Below are positions 26,117-35,872 of a DNA stretch of 64,000 nucleotides, one piece after another; position 1 is the stretch's first letter; every line of letters starts with the position of its first letter. The notes under the pieces are model-generated. The model ran no database searches. It had not been told where the DNA came from and worked only from the letters and a program-made list of their open reading frames with translations. The stretch comes from an uncultured Mesorhizobium sp. Its GTDB lineage: Bacteria; Pseudomonadota; Alphaproteobacteria; Rhizobiales; Rhizobiaceae. The position numbers and the translations under genes are program-made. The DNA lies in assembly GCA_937958475.1 (NCBI GenBank), contig CALFXR010000207.1, positions 15,512 to 79,511 on the forward strand, given 5' to 3'.

Positions 26117-26746
26117 CTACGGTCTCGTCGTCCAAAGGAATTCTACCTGGTCCCTCATAAACGGCGGCAGTTCCGAGGCATTGAGCGAATTCACATATGA
26201 CAGCGCTGCGTCGCGTCCATGGACGATCTTCGTTAAGGTGTACATGACGATGGGATACCGTGCCGACGCGATGTAGGGATTGTTCAGTCGATAGTGATTA
26301 AGTGCGCCCTCCGCGCTCGAAAGCGACCGAACCCATTCGAAGACGGCAGGCCCGTTCTCTTCAATGTGTCGATACGCTGCGTGCTGCGATTCTTCATCGA
26401 TTGCGTAAGGAGGAAAGTCCGCGGAGCTTAAACCCCTGGCAACATTATCTAGATCGATGATAATCATCGGCGTAGGATAAAGTTTCGATCCATCCATCTT
26501 GTCACGCCAAAATGCTTTGTAGATTGTTTTGAACTCAGTATTGTTAATAGAAAACAATACCTCCATCTTGTAAGCATAATATTGGCCAGAAATCCGGCTT
26601 TCGACCTTGATTGTATTATCGCTACCTGCCGGCGATATCAGGAACCCTTTCCGCAATTCTGCTTCGGTGCGCGGCCTCGTGTCGGTCAATCGGCCAATCG
26701 TCCGAGACAGAAACTCCGCGATATGGGCCCGGTCTTCCCGTTGCAT
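26117..26746 (-). CDS. AT-rich orphan gene, function unknown
   Basis: About 209 residues from the ATG at 26746. The frame is open further up to 26869 (alternatives TTG 26821, ATG 26869), but that extension enters the ybaK-like gene. No family is recognised. The product appears soluble and mixed alpha/beta, with YYAYKMEVLFSINN, a hydrophobic PTPMIIIDLDNVA segment and an aromatic-rich C-terminus ending EFLWTTRP. Codons are strikingly A/T-rich compared with all neighbours, a sign of recent transfer. It lies exactly between the DUF2478 gene and the housekeeping block. No transposase or repeat ends are visible. No convincing ribosome-binding site precedes any start. Confidence 0.6.
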   Translation of the reverse strand: MQREDRAHIAEFLSRTIGRLTDTRPRTEAELRKGFLISPAGSDNTIKVESRISGQYYAYKMEVLFSINNTEFKTIYKAFWRDKMDGSKLYPTPMIIIDLDNVARGLSSADFPPYAIDEESQHAAYRHIEENGPAVFEWVRSLSSAEGALNHYRLNNPYIASARYPIVMYTLTKIVHGRDAALSYVNSLNASELPPFMRDQVEFLWTTRP

Positions 26747-26795
26747 AATTGCTGTCGATTTCCAGCGCTGATCTTCGGAAAAAAGTACTTGGACA

Positions 26796-27293
26796 TTATC
26801 CGGGGGAAGAAATATCCGCAACGATTGCCACACCAGCCGCACGGACGAGTTCCGCGGGATTTGCGGCAAACACTGCGTCGTGCGCGCCGGCCGCGGCCCA
26901 CACCACGTCGAAGCCGAGCAGCGTCTCGTCGGCGAACGCGGGAATGGCGATACGGTGGCCGATCGGCGCGACGCCGCCGATGGCGAAGCCGGTCTCGTCG
27001 CGCACGTGGCGCGGCTCGGCGCGCTTCAGCGGCTCGCCGGCGAGTGCCGCGGCCTTGGCGAGGTCGAGCCGGTTGGGCCCGGAGACGAGGAACAGATAGA
27101 GGCGTCCGCTGCGCTCGCCCTGAAACACCAGCGACTTGACGATCTGGGCGACGGTGCAGCCACATTGCGCCGCGGCTTCTTCCGCCGTGCGCGTCGAGGC
27201 GCCCATGCGCCTGACCTCGATCGCGAGCCCGGCGTCGCGCGCCGCGGCCGTGACGCGCTCGATGCTGCCGGCCGGCTTTGCCGCGTCACTCAT
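26796..27293 (-). CDS. YbaK/ProX-type aminoacyl-tRNA deacylase
   Basis: 165 residues from the ATG of MSDAAKPAGSIERV. The YbaK fold is shown by CTVAQIVKSLVFQG (catalytic Lys region), LFLVSGPNRLD, and IGGVAPIGH with a downstream TLLGFDVVWAAAG. The family hydrolyses mischarged tRNAs such as Cys-tRNA-Pro or Ala-tRNA-Pro. A start 27 bases upstream is possible but would increase the overlap with the MBL gene; the chosen start overlaps it by 8 bases. The 3' end meets the AT-rich orphan sequence, and the last residues (ADISSPG) may have been altered by that junction. Confidence 0.88.
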   Translation of the reverse strand: MSDAAKPAGSIERVTAAARDAGLAIEVRRMGASTRTAEEAAAQCGCTVAQIVKSLVFQGERSGRLYLFLVSGPNRLDLAKAAALAGEPLKRAEPRHVRDETGFAIGGVAPIGHRIAIPAFADETLLGFDVVWAAAGAHDAVFAANPAELVRAAGVAIVADISSPG

Positions 27294-28095
27294 ACGGCAC
27301 CTCGACGACCAGCCCGTCATAGGCCGGCTCGACGTTGTTCGGCGTCTTCGCCATCACCGTTTCATAGTCGAGCGGAATGTGCATGTGGGTCAGCACCGCG
27401 CGTTTCGGCGCGAGCTTCTCGATCCATTCGAGCGATTCCGAAAGCGACAGATGGCTCGGATGGCTTCGGTACTGCAGCGCGTCAATGACCAGCAGGTCGA
27501 GGCCTTTCAACCGGTCGGCGGTCGTCGGCGGAAAGTTGGAGACGTCCGGGCAGTAGGCGATCTGGCCGATGCGGAAACCCAGCGAGATGATGTCGCCGTG
27601 GATCTGCGGCAGCGGTTCGAAGGTGAGGGCACCCCCCTCGCCCCGGATCGAAAACGTCTCGTCGTGGTCGATCGCATGAGCCTTCAGGATCGGCGGATAG
27701 GCGCTGCCGGGCGGCGTGACGAAGCAGTAGCCGAAGGCGTCGTGCAGGCGCACGGTCGTCGGGTGGTCGGCATAGACGTCCATCAGCCGGCGCTGCTCGA
27801 GCACGTAGCCGCGCAGGTCGTCGATGCCGTGGATGTGATCGGCATGGGCGTGCGTATAGACGGCGGCGTCGAGTGTCTTCACCCGCGCCATCAGCATCTG
27901 TTCGCGGAAATCAGGACCGGTATCGATGACGACACGCGTGATGCCCGCCGCCGAGACGCGCTCGACCAGGGCCGAGGCGCGCATGCGCCGGTTCTTCGGG
28001 TTGGTCGGGTCGCAGCCGCCCCAGTCGCCCGAAATCCGCGGCACGCCGGGCGAGGAGCCGCAGCCGAGGATGGTGAGGCGCAGCAGGTCGGTCAC
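27286..28095 (-). CDS. MBL-fold metallohydrolase (PhnP-like)
   Basis: 269 residues from a GTG that overlaps the tatD stop (GTGA). Metal-binding histidines are in THAHADHIHGIDDL (the HxHxDH signature), a second His-rich site near LTHMHIPLDYE, and an Asp in VIDTGPDFREQ. The N-terminus LTILGCGSSPGVPRI is typical of PhnP and related phosphodiesterases. The substrate is not evident. PhnP itself cleaves cyclic ribosyl phosphates, but no phosphonate genes are near. In rhizobia this gene regularly follows tatD and metG. Confidence 0.9.
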   Translation of the reverse strand: MTDLLRLTILGCGSSPGVPRISGDWGGCDPTNPKNRRMRASALVERVSAAGITRVVIDTGPDFREQMLMARVKTLDAAVYTHAHADHIHGIDDLRGYVLEQRRLMDVYADHPTTVRLHDAFGYCFVTPPGSAYPPILKAHAIDHDETFSIRGEGGALTFEPLPQIHGDIISLGFRIGQIAYCPDVSNFPPTTADRLKGLDLLVIDALQYRSHPSHLSLSESLEWIEKLAPKRAVLTHMHIPLDYETVMAKTPNNVEPAYDGLVVEVPYE

Positions 28096-28892
28096 AACCG
28101 GACGCCCTGCTCTGTCGGGCGCGGCATCTTCTTGAAAAGCCGGAAGAAATTGTCGGTGGTCAGCCGCGCTGCCTCGGCAGCGTCGACGCCGATCGTCTCG
28201 CCGAGCACCGCGGCCGTGTGGGCGACGTAGGCCGGCTCGTTGCGCTTGCCGCGGAACGGCATCGGCGCGAGATAGGGCGCGTCGGTCTCGACCAGCAGGC
28301 GGTCGTGCGGCACCGTGCGCGCGATGGCGCGCAGTTCCTCCGACTTGCGGAAGGTCAGGATGCCGGAGAACGAGACATAGCCGCCGAGGCGCACGCCGGC
28401 ATCGGCGAGGCGCTGGCCGGAGGAAAAGCAGTGCAAAATGAAGGGGAAGGCCCCCTTCCCGCTTTCTTCTTCCAGGATCGCGATCATGTCGTCGTCGGCG
28501 TCGCGCGAATGGATGACGAGCGGCAAGCCGGTCGCGCGCGCCGCCGCGATGTGGGCGCGCAGGCCGGTCGCCTGCGCCTCGCGTGGTGCGTAGTCGTAGA
28601 AATAGTCGAGGCCGGCTTCGCCGATGGCGACGACCTTCGGATGCGCCGACAGGCGGATCAGTTCGTCGGCCCCGATGTCGAGTTCCTCGGCGGCGTTGTG
28701 CGGATGCGTGCCGACCGAGCAGTAGACGCTGTCATAGGCTTCGGCGATCGCCAGCACGCCTGGAAAGCGGCGCACGCGCGTCGAGATGGTCACCATGCGG
28801 CCGACGCCGGCCGCATGCGCCCGCGCCACGATCGCGTCGCGATCGTCGGCGAAGTCGGGGAAGTCGAGGTGGCAGTGGCTGTCGACGAGCAC
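28092..28892 (-). CDS. tatD: TatD-family deoxyribonuclease
   Basis: 266 residues from a GTG start (VLVDSHCHLDF) 2 bases after the metG stop; no ATG is available. Metal ligands are in DSHCHLD (N-terminal HxH), GEAGLDYF (Glu), HSRDADDD (His), LHCFSSG (His) and ETDAPYLAP (Asp), all in canonical order. TatD proteins are metal-dependent 3'-5' exonucleases acting in DNA quality control, and YcfH-type members sit next to metG as here. The gene overlaps the MBL hydrolase start by 4 bases. Confidence 0.92.
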   Translation of the reverse strand: MLVDSHCHLDFPDFADDRDAIVARAHAAGVGRMVTISTRVRRFPGVLAIAEAYDSVYCSVGTHPHNAAEELDIGADELIRLSAHPKVVAIGEAGLDYFYDYAPREAQATGLRAHIAAARATGLPLVIHSRDADDDMIAILEEESGKGAFPFILHCFSSGQRLADAGVRLGGYVSFSGILTFRKSEELRAIARTVPHDRLLVETDAPYLAPMPFRGKRNEPAYVAHTAAVLGETIGVDAAEAARLTTDNFFRLFKKMPRPTEQGVRL

Positions 28893-28894
28893 GC

Positions 28895-30445
28895 TCAGCC
28901 CTGCTCCGCCTGCTCGACGTAGCGCGGGAAGACGCCCGCCGGCGCCGGCAGCGGCGTTCCGGAAACCAGCGCGTCGGCCTCGCCGACATGGGCGAACTCG
29001 CGCCTGTCTGCGGCAACCGCGAGCAGGTCGAGCAGCTTCGCCGCCGAGCCCGGAATGTAGGGCTGGCAGAGGATCGCCACCCGCCGGACCGTCTCGGCCG
29101 TGGTGTGCAGCACCGTCTCCATGCGCGCCGGATCGGTCTTCTTCAAGGCCCACGGCTCCTGGCCGGCGAAATAGCGGTTGGCCTCGGCGACCACGGCGAA
29201 GATCGCCGCCAGCGCGAGATGGATGCCCTGCTCCGCCATCGCCTTGCGCGCCGTCCGGAGTGCGGCCTCGGCCTGGTCGAGGATGGCGCGGTCGACGTCG
29301 GCGAGCGTGCCGCGCTCCGGCACCTTGCCGCCGCAGTTCTTGGCGATCATCGACAATGAGCGCTGCGCCAGATTGCCGAGATCGTTGGCAAGGTCTGCAT
29401 TGGTGCGGTTGACGATCGCTTCGTGGCTGTAGTTGCCGTCCTGGCCGAACGGGATCTCGCGCAGCAGGAAATAGCGCAGCTGGTCGAGCCCGTAATGCTC
29501 GGCGAGCGCGAACGGATCGATGACGTTGCCGACCGACTTCGACATCTTCTCCCCGCGGTTGAAGACGAAGCCATGGCCGAACACGCGCCGCGGGACTTCC
29601 ACTCCGGCCGACATCAGGAACGCCGGCCAGTAGATGGCGTGAAAACGCACGATGTCCTTGCCGATGATGTGGACGTCGGCCGGCCAGTAGCGCCAACGTT
29701 CAGCACTTTCATCGGGATATCCGGCTCCGGTGATGTAGTTGGTGAGCGCGTCGACCCACACGTACATGACGTGCTTCTCGTCGCCGGGAACCGGCACGCC
29801 CCAGTCGAACGTGGTGCGCGACACCGACAGGTCCTTCAGCCCCGACTTGATGAAGCTGATCACCTCGTTGCGCCGCTCCGGCGGGCTGATGAAGCCCGGG
29901 TTCTTCTCGTAGAGGTCGAGCAGGCGGTCTGCATAGGCCGAGAGACGGAAGAAGTAGCTCTCTTCCTCGACCCATTCGACCGGCGTTCCCTGTGGGCCGT
30001 AGCGGACGCCGTCGGCGCGCAGCTCGGTCTCCTCCTCGCCGTAATAGGCCTCGTCGCGGACCGAATACCAGCCGGCGTAGCCGCCCTTGTAGATGTCGCC
30101 ATTGGCCGCCATGGCGCGCCAGATCGCCTGGCTCGCGGCGTAGTGGCGCGGCTCGGTGGTGCGGATGAAGTCGTCGTTGGAGATGTTCAGCGCTGACGCC
30201 ATGCGGCGGAACTCGGCCGAGTTGCGGTCGGCGAGCTCGCGCGCGGTCAGCCCCTCCTTGCGCGCCGTCTGCAGCATCTTGATGCCGTGCTCGTCGGTGC
30301 CGGTGAGGAAGAAGACGTCCTTGCCGTCGAGGCGCTGGAAACGCGCCAGCGCGTCGGTGGCGATCATCTCGTAGGCGTGGCCGATATGCGGCTTGCCGTT
30401 CGGATAGGAAATCGCGGTCGTGATGTAGAATTTTTCGCGTGACAT
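28895..30445 (-). CDS. metG: Methionyl-tRNA synthetase
   Basis: 516 residues, the short form without the C-terminal EMAP tRNA-binding domain. The class I HIGH signature is in [14 protein letters not shown], and the KMSKS loop is [15 protein letters not shown]. The aromatic TDEHGIKM and the anticodon-binding helical domain after residue 370 are also seen. The zinc-knuckle cysteines found in E. coli MetRS are absent from the connecting insert, as in the alphaproteobacterial type. It charges tRNA-Met for initiation and elongation. It lies in the run holB-metG-tatD-MBL, separated from holB by 88 bases. Confidence 0.97.
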   Translation of the reverse strand: MSREKFYITTAISYPNGKPHIGHAYEMIATDALARFQRLDGKDVFFLTGTDEHGIKMLQTARKEGLTARELADRNSAEFRRMASALNISNDDFIRTTEPRHYAASQAIWRAMAANGDIYKGGYAGWYSVRDEAYYGEEETELRADGVRYGPQGTPVEWVEEESYFFRLSAYADRLLDLYEKNPGFISPPERRNEVISFIKSGLKDLSVSRTTFDWGVPVPGDEKHVMYVWVDALTNYITGAGYPDESAERWRYWPADVHIIGKDIVRFHAIYWPAFLMSAGVEVPRRVFGHGFVFNRGEKMSKSVGNVIDPFALAEHYGLDQLRYFLLREIPFGQDGNYSHEAIVNRTNADLANDLGNLAQRSLSMIAKNCGGKVPERGTLADVDRAILDQAEAALRTARKAMAEQGIHLALAAIFAVVAEANRYFAGQEPWALKKTDPARMETVLHTTAETVRRVAILCQPYIPGSAAKLLDLLAVAADRREFAHVGEADALVSGTPLPAPAGVFPRYVEQAEQG

Positions 30446-30533
30446 GTGTGAGCCGTTCGCAGGGCGAGGAAATTCGGTGCGGTGAGATAGCGCATCGGAA
30501 CGGCCATAGCCATCCCGCGCCGCGGGACGGGCG

Positions 30534-31589
30534 TCACATTCGGAGCGTGTCGTGCAGGCGAAGGATCATGGTCAGCGCGTGTTGTTTGCGGTCGAGATTG
30601 TACGTGTCCGCCTCGCCGATCGCAATGCGCATTTCCTGCCAGGCGGCGGAAATGCGCCCGGCGCGCTCGACGTCGCCCCTATGGGCGGCGTCGACGGCGG
30701 CGCCGGCCAGCAGGTCGAGCAGCCGGTCGTTGAACATGGCGAACTGTATGGCGCGATCCTTGGCCGCGACCGCTTCAGCCAGCCGGTGCGCCTCGACGCC
30801 CGGCGATGCCTGCGCCCCGATCACACGGTCGAGCGCGGCGCCCACCTCCAGGCCGCCGTATTCGGTCATCAGGATGGCGGTGCGCGGGCTTCCCGCCGCC
30901 GCCTCCGCAAGCGCGGCGCGGCCCTCCGCGTCCGCCGGCAACGCTATCTCGAACGTTTCGAGGGCAGCGTAGAGATCGGCCGGCGCCAGCGGCGAGAGCC
31001 TCACCGTCTGACAGCGCGAGCGAATCGTCGGCAGAAGACGCCCGGCCGAATGGGCGATAAGGATGAAGACCGTGCGCGCCGGCGGCTCCTCGAGGCTCTT
31101 CAGCAGCGCGTTGGCGGCGTTGACGTTCATGTCGTCGGCGGGATCGACGATGACGAAGCGGTAGCCGCCGTCATGGGCCGTGTGCGAGGTGAAGCGGCTG
31201 ACCCTGCGCACCTCGTCGACGGTGATCGCCGACTTGAAGCCGCCGCCGCTGCGGTCGTTGGCGGGGCGGGTGAGGTGCAGCACGGACGGGTGCGATCCCG
31301 CCGCCATCTGGCGGAAATGCGGCGAGCGGGGATCGGGCTCCACGAGCCCGAGGGAAGCCGCGGCGTAATCCGGCTGGGTGAGCACGTGATAGGCGAAACG
31401 GAAGGCGAGCGTCGCCTTGCCGATGCCGCGCGGGCCGGAAAACAGCAGGGCATGCGGCAGTTTTCCGGCGCGATAGGCCGCCGCCAGCGCGTCCGCCGCC
31501 TGGCCGTGCCCGCGCAGGAACGCATTCTCCGAAGGCTCGGGAATACGGTCCAGCGTGTCGTGCTGTTCGGGGGCGATCCGTTCGAACAT
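30534..31589 (-). CDS. holB: DNA polymerase III delta-prime subunit
   Basis: 351 residues from the ATG that overlaps the tmk stop (TGATG). The AAA+ domain contains the P-loop [15 protein letters not shown] and the conserved VDEVRRVS and [14 protein letters not shown] segments. The SRC motif (RSRCQTVRL) is present, as in clamp-loader subunits. Delta-prime is the stator of the clamp loader that places the sliding clamp on DNA. A GTG one codon upstream is an alternative start. The tmk-holB pairing is conserved in bacteria. Confidence 0.95.
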   Translation of the reverse strand: MFERIAPEQHDTLDRIPEPSENAFLRGHGQAADALAAAYRAGKLPHALLFSGPRGIGKATLAFRFAYHVLTQPDYAAASLGLVEPDPRSPHFRQMAAGSHPSVLHLTRPANDRSGGGFKSAITVDEVRRVSRFTSHTAHDGGYRFVIVDPADDMNVNAANALLKSLEEPPARTVFILIAHSAGRLLPTIRSRCQTVRLSPLAPADLYAALETFEIALPADAEGRAALAEAAAGSPRTAILMTEYGGLEVGAALDRVIGAQASPGVEAHRLAEAVAAKDRAIQFAMFNDRLLDLLAGAAVDAAHRGDVERAGRISAAWQEMRIAIGEADTYNLDRKQHALTMILRLHDTLRM

Positions 31590-32326
31590 CACGCATCCAC
31601 CGCAGCAGGAGCTGGTTGGAGGGCGCCGAGCGCTGCCGTCACGATGTTTCCGATTACCGCGGCGATCTCCTCGGGCGAGCGCCCGGCATCGATGACGATG
31701 CAGCGCTCGGGTTCGACATCGGCGATGTCGAGATAGGCCTCGCGCCGCCGCCGGTGGACATCGACGGTTTCCTTCTCGTAGCGGTCGGCTGCGCCGTCGC
31801 CGCGCCGTGCGGAAGCGCGCCGCAATCCTTCCTCGGGCTCGATGTCGAGTATCAGCGTCAGGTCCGGGATCATGCCGTTGACGGCGACCCGTTCAAGGGC
31901 GGCCATGAACTTCGGATCGAGGTCGCCGGTGACGCCCTGATAGACCCGCGACGAATCCATGAAGCGGTCGCACAGCACCACCGCGCCGCGTTCCACCGCC
32001 GGACGGATGACCTGCTCGACATGGTCGGAGCGCGCCGCGGCGAACAGGATCGCTTCCATGACCGGCCCGAAAGGCTCCGCCGCGCCCGAGAGCAGCACAT
32101 GCCGGACGGCTTCCGCCCCCGGCGAGCCGCCGGGCTCGCGCGTGACGAGAACGTCGTGCCCCCTGGCGCGCAGCCGCTCGGCGAGGCGCGTGATCTGGGT
32201 CGACTTGCCCGCGCCTTCTCCGCCTTCGAAGGTAATGAAGAAACCTCGCGACACCCGAGCCTGCCTGTTCGTCAGCGCCGCCGTCCTCTCGGGACGAGAC
32301 TCCCGGGCGGCGGTCGCCACCGTCAT
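31589..32326 (-). CDS. tmk: Thymidylate kinase
   Basis: 245 residues, about 25 longer at the N-terminus than typical; the conserved fold starts at [16 protein letters not shown] (P-loop), near residue 29. The DR-x motif is in [14 protein letters not shown], the substrate region is [12 protein letters not shown], and a lid with [10 protein letters not shown] is also visible. The enzyme phosphorylates dTMP to dTDP for DNA synthesis. The extra N-terminus suggests the true start may be an internal codon, but no good alternative ATG or GTG with a ribosome-binding site was found. The stop overlaps holB. Confidence 0.95.
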   Translation of the reverse strand: MTVATAARESRPERTAALTNRQARVSRGFFITFEGGEGAGKSTQITRLAERLRARGHDVLVTREPGGSPGAEAVRHVLLSGAAEPFGPVMEAILFAAARSDHVEQVIRPAVERGAVVLCDRFMDSSRVYQGVTGDLDPKFMAALERVAVNGMIPDLTLILDIEPEEGLRRASARRGDGAADRYEKETVDVHRRRREAYLDIADVEPERCIVIDAGRSPEEIAAVIGNIVTAALGALQPAPAAVDA

Positions 32327-32369
32327 ATGACGGTCGCCCGAAAAGGTCCACGCCGATGGAAAGGAACCC

Positions 32370-33536
32370 TCAGCGCAGCCAGCCGACCATGAGTTCGCCC
32401 ACGGCGTCGAGGGCGCGCTCGTGAAGCGCCCCGAGGCCGACAGCCTCGGCGGTATAGAGCGGCGTCTCCTGAGAGAGCGTGTCGCCGATCCAGACCTTCA
32501 GCGACCCGACGCGGACCCCCTCCTCGACCGGCGCGACTACCGGCCCCTCGTAGACGATCCGCGCGACGAGGCGGTCCCGGTTGGTGATCGGAACGAAGAT
32601 CGCGACCGGTCCCTTCGCCTTCAGCGCCACGCCCGACTTGGCGCCGCCGTAGACCTGGGCTTCGCCGACCGTCTCGCCCTCGGCGAAGAGTTCCGCGCGC
32701 TGGAAGGCGCGCATGCCCCAGTCGAGCAGCTTGCGTGCTTCCTCGGCGCGCTCCCGCTCGGTCGCCATGCCGCTCATCGCTGCGAAGACGCGTTTGCCCT
32801 CGCGACTGACGGAGCCGACGATGGCGTAGCCTGATTCTTCGGTGAAACCGGTCTTCATGCCGTCCGCCCCGATATCCATGGACAGGAGCGGGTTGCGGTT
32901 GGACTGCGTGATCTTGTTCCAGGTGAAGTTCGGCTGCGAATAGTAGCGATAATACTCCGGATATTCGCGCCAGATATGGACCGCCAGTTGCGCGAGTTCG
33001 CGCACGGTCACCACCTGTCCCTCCGCAGGGAGGCCCGTCGCGGTCTTGAACACGGACTTCGTCAGCCCGATGCGGCGGGCCCGCTCGGTCATCAGCTGGG
33101 CGAAGTTTTCTTCCGACCCCGCCATACCCTCGGCGATGATGATGCAGCCGTCGTTGGCAGACTGGACGATAACGCCCTGGATCAGGTCTTCGAGACGGAT
33201 CGACGACTTCAGTGCCGCGAACATGGTCGAGCCGCCGGAACCGGCGCCGCCGGTCCGCCAGGCATTTTCGCTGACGAGAAAGGTGTCGTCCATGCGCAGG
33301 CGGCCGCTCTTCAGCGCATGGAAAACGACCTCCATGGTCATCAGCTTGGCGAGCGATGCCGGCGGGATCAGCTTGTCAGGGTCCTTGGAAAACAGCACGG
33401 TGCCGGTGTCGGCATCGATCATGAAGGCCTGCCCGGCACGCGTTTCGAACAGCTGCGCCTGCGCGGCGAAGGCCGCTCCGAGGACCAGAGCGAACGCTGC
33501 CACGAGCGCGCAGCCGATGTGACCGAGATTCCGCAT
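32370..33536 (-). CDS. dacF: D-alanyl-D-alanine carboxypeptidase (DacF/DacC type)
   Basis: 388 residues from the ATG of [13 protein letters not shown] Sec signal peptide ends near AFAAQA. The three penicillin-binding motifs are SLAKLMTM (Ser-x2-Lys), QSANDGC (Ser-x-Asn) and MKTGFT (Lys-Thr-Gly). A C-terminal PBP5 beta-domain follows about residue 290. The enzyme trims the terminal D-Ala from peptidoglycan pentapeptides in the periplasm. The upstream 21-codon extension lacks signal-peptide logic. It lies between tmk and rlpA, the usual rhizobial order. Confidence 0.93.
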   Translation of the reverse strand: MRNLGHIGCALVAAFALVLGAAFAAQAQLFETRAGQAFMIDADTGTVLFSKDPDKLIPPASLAKLMTMEVVFHALKSGRLRMDDTFLVSENAWRTGGAGSGGSTMFAALKSSIRLEDLIQGVIVQSANDGCIIIAEGMAGSEENFAQLMTERARRIGLTKSVFKTATGLPAEGQVVTVRELAQLAVHIWREYPEYYRYYSQPNFTWNKITQSNRNPLLSMDIGADGMKTGFTEESGYAIVGSVSREGKRVFAAMSGMATERERAEEARKLLDWGMRAFQRAELFAEGETVGEAQVYGGAKSGVALKAKGPVAIFVPITNRDRLVARIVYEGPVVAPVEEGVRVGSLKVWIGDTLSQETPLYTAEAVGLGALHERALDAVGELMVGWLR

Positions 33537-33642
33537 TGTGCCCTGCCCGCTTTTCCGACCGACGATGCGGCAGGCTAGCAGCCTTGACGCCGCGATCAAC
33601 CGCTACCGACGCAGCTTGCCGGAAGAAGGGCGGCACGCCGCC

Positions 33643-34884
33643 CTATTCGCGGACGATGATGGCATCCGGGGCGCCGCGCTGCCACGCGGCGGCGAGCAGG
33701 TCGTCGAGGGAGGCGCGGCCGTCGGCATAGACGTTGAGCGTGAACCAGTCGCTGCCGTCGAGCGTCGATTTCTCCAGCGATGTGCGGCCCACGGCCGAGA
33801 GGCTTTTCGCCACGGCTTCGGCCTCGGCTTCCCCCGCGAAGGTACCGGCCGCCACGAACGCGCCGCCGCTCATGGATCCGGCCGTGATGGCGCTCTGTTT
33901 CTTCCACGACGCCACGATCCGGTCGCTGGTCAGCGACGGCGCGTCGAACGCGGCGAAGGGATCGCCGGCGCGACCCACCCTGTCATCGGCGTAGGACAGC
34001 GCCGCGAGCGCGAGCCGCCTTCCCGGCGCCGCGAAACCGTCGACCGGCCTCTCTGGGGCGATGGGCCCCAGTTCCGGCAACGTGACCTCGAACGAACCGA
34101 AGGCGGCCGCAGTCGACGTCGCGGACGCAGCGAGCGCCGGCCGCGCCTGCGATTCGGCGAAGATGCCGGGGAACGCGCCGACCGCCGCATTCGGCGTCGG
34201 CCCGTTCATCGCGATCATGACGCCGGTCGGCAGGCCGACCGACGGGTCCGGCGCCGTGTTGCCCGGACGGTATGAAGCCATCAGGTACTGCTCGTCCTGG
34301 CCGTCGAGCGGGGCGCGCCCGACATACTCGACCTTCACCTTGGCGACGCCGGTGTGGGAATAGTCGAGAAGTTCGGCGGCGCGCTTCGACAGGTCGATGA
34401 GTCGGCCCTTGGCGTACGGGCCGCGGTCGTTGACACGGACGATGACCGAGCTGCCGTTCTTCACATTGGTGACGCGTGCATAGCTCGGTAGCGGCATCGT
34501 CGGATGCGCCGCCGTCAGATGCGTCATGTCGTAGATCTCGCCGTTCGCGGTGAGGCGTCCGTGGAAGGCGTCGCCGTACCAGGACGCGCCGCCGACCTTG
34601 CTGTAACGCTTCTCTTCCTTCGGATAGTACCAGACGCCGCGGACCTTGTAGGGCTTGCCCAGCTGATCGCGGCCGCCGCCGCGCGGCAGGCGCGAGCGCT
34701 GGCTGCTGACTCGCGGGCTGGCCTTCACCCCATACTCGCTCTCGGAGAAATACTCCTTCGACCGCTTGGGATTGACCATGCCCTTGGTCGGCGTCGACGT
34801 GCAGCCGGCAACGATGGAGGCCGAAACGGCGAGTGCCAGAAAGGCCGAGCCGCGCATGATCCATCCACGCGTCCGATCGGTCAT
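33643..34884 (-). CDS. rlpA: RlpA-like septal peptidoglycan lipoprotein (DPBB plus SPOR)
   Basis: 413 residues from the ATG of MTDRTRGWIMRG. A lipoprotein signal ends in IVAGC (Cys about 28). The double-psi beta-barrel covers about 95-190 with GGASWYGDAFHGRLTANGE and VRVNDRGPY, including the catalytic-type Asp. A SPOR domain, which binds denuded glycan strands at the septum, occupies the last 75 residues. RlpA proteins are outer-membrane-linked lytic transglycosylases or glycan-binding division proteins. The linker (about 220-330) is low-complexity and Ala/Pro-rich. Confidence 0.93.
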   Translation of the reverse strand: MTDRTRGWIMRGSAFLALAVSASIVAGCTSTPTKGMVNPKRSKEYFSESEYGVKASPRVSSQRSRLPRGGGRDQLGKPYKVRGVWYYPKEEKRYSKVGGASWYGDAFHGRLTANGEIYDMTHLTAAHPTMPLPSYARVTNVKNGSSVIVRVNDRGPYAKGRLIDLSKRAAELLDYSHTGVAKVKVEYVGRAPLDGQDEQYLMASYRPGNTAPDPSVGLPTGVMIAMNGPTPNAAVGAFPGIFAESQARPALAASATSTAAAFGSFEVTLPELGPIAPERPVDGFAAPGRRLALAALSYADDRVGRAGDPFAAFDAPSLTSDRIVASWKKQSAITAGSMSGGAFVAAGTFAGEAEAEAVAKSLSAVGRTSLEKSTLDGSDWFTLNVYADGRASLDDLLAAAWQRGAPDAIIVRE

Positions 34885-35134
34885 GATGCAGCAGTCCCCC
34901 GGTATTCCGACTGTGGGCATTCCCTGCGGCCGAGAAGCGCGAACGATCGTGCGACCCTTCTCTTCCGGCGCGGCGCAAGGCCCCCATCTGCGCAGGAATT
35001 GCTTATCAGCCGATTAAGGGAATATGGCCCGAACGGGGCAAGATTGTGACGGCGGCGCAAAGCACCGCCCCCGGGGAACCGTCGCGGCCGGCGTCCGTTT
35101 TCGCCGATCCACGACGCGTTCTTGCGGAGGCCGG
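34885..35134. other. Non-coding stretch between rlpA and the tRNA-Ser region
   Basis: This is the first part of a 590-base gap between rlpA and tRNA-Ser. It presumably holds the rlpA promoter. No RNA gene, repeat or convincing hexamer pair was found. Confidence 0.5.
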
Positions 35135-35407
35135 ATGTCGCAGAAGAAAACCGTGAAACTCCGCGGACGCGCGGTCGGCGACCAGGACGCCACATCCGGC
35201 CCGATGGACGGCAACTCGACTTGTCTCGCCCGCAAACAGGACGCCGCCGCGGTGGAGAAGGATCGGGCGAAGAGTTCCGGCCGCCCGCCCCTGGCGCGGA
35301 CCGCACGGGCCCCTGAGGGCGACGGCGCATCAGACGGTGCGGCAGTCGAGCCGCAGCGAGTAGCGAAGCCGCGCGGCACCCGCCGCGGACCTCCGCCGGC
35401 GCGTTGA
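35135..35407 (+). CDS. Possible small basic, disordered protein
   Basis: 90 codons starting MSQKKTVKLRGRAVG, preceded by GGAGG with an acceptable 6-base gap. The product is rich in Lys, Arg, Ala and Pro, with no fold, signal peptide or membrane segment evident. It may be a spurious frame in GC-rich sequence. The good ribosome-binding site and the free intergenic position are the only support. Confidence 0.28.
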   Translation: MSQKKTVKLRGRAVGDQDATSGPMDGNSTCLARKQDAAAVEKDRAKSSGRPPLARTARAPEGDGASDGAAVEPQRVAKPRGTRRGPPPAR

Positions 35408-35474
35408 CGTCCGCAACCCCGAGGCGCTAAAGCCGAAGGCGACGACGACGGGCTGCAAGGCCTGTCGCGATCGC

Positions 35475-35564
35475 GGAGGGATGGCCGAGCGGTTTAAGGC
35501 ACCGGTCTTGAAAACCGGCGTGGGGGCGACTCCACCGTGGGTTCGAATCCCACTCCCTCCGCCA
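35475..35564 (+). tRNA. tRNA-Ser (anticodon UGA), CCA encoded
   Basis: 90 bases with acceptor arm GGAGGGA pairing TCCCTCC, D-arm GCCGAGCGGTTTAAGGC, anticodon loop CTTGAAA (anticodon TGA), a long variable arm GTGGGGGCGACTCCAC-like as in all tRNA-Ser, T-loop GTTCGAATC, and an encoded 3' CCA. The gene decodes UCA and related serine codons. The tRNA is followed by a polysaccharide islet, and tRNA 3' ends are common integration sites, but no attachment repeat is visible. Confidence 0.97.
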
Positions 35565-35872
35565 GCGGCACGGCCCTCCGGCCTGAGATGTTCGGATAGC
35601 GTTCTGCGGATACGGCCCCGGCTCCTCGCGGTCATCGGGCGGAAGGACCGTCAGCACTGCCCCGAATTTGCCGGATTCGGGATCGGGCGTCGGGCAGAAC
35701 TCCCCTGCGCGATCGAGCGGATTTCCGCATGGGAATGTGGACGCCGCGCCGGCAGGGCGTTTAGGGAGGCAGCCGATCCACGCGGTCGGCGGCGAAAGAC
35801 CCGGCGATTGCAAAGCGGCGAAGGTCGCGTCTTTATGCCGGCAAGGACTCAGCCGCGGAAAAATCTCGATCC
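35565..35872. other. 308-base gap after tRNA-Ser
   Basis: No gene, terminator or repeat that I can support lies here. A long open frame in this stretch runs through the tRNA itself and is rejected. The region presumably carries the promoter of the glycosyltransferase islet. Confidence 0.45.
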
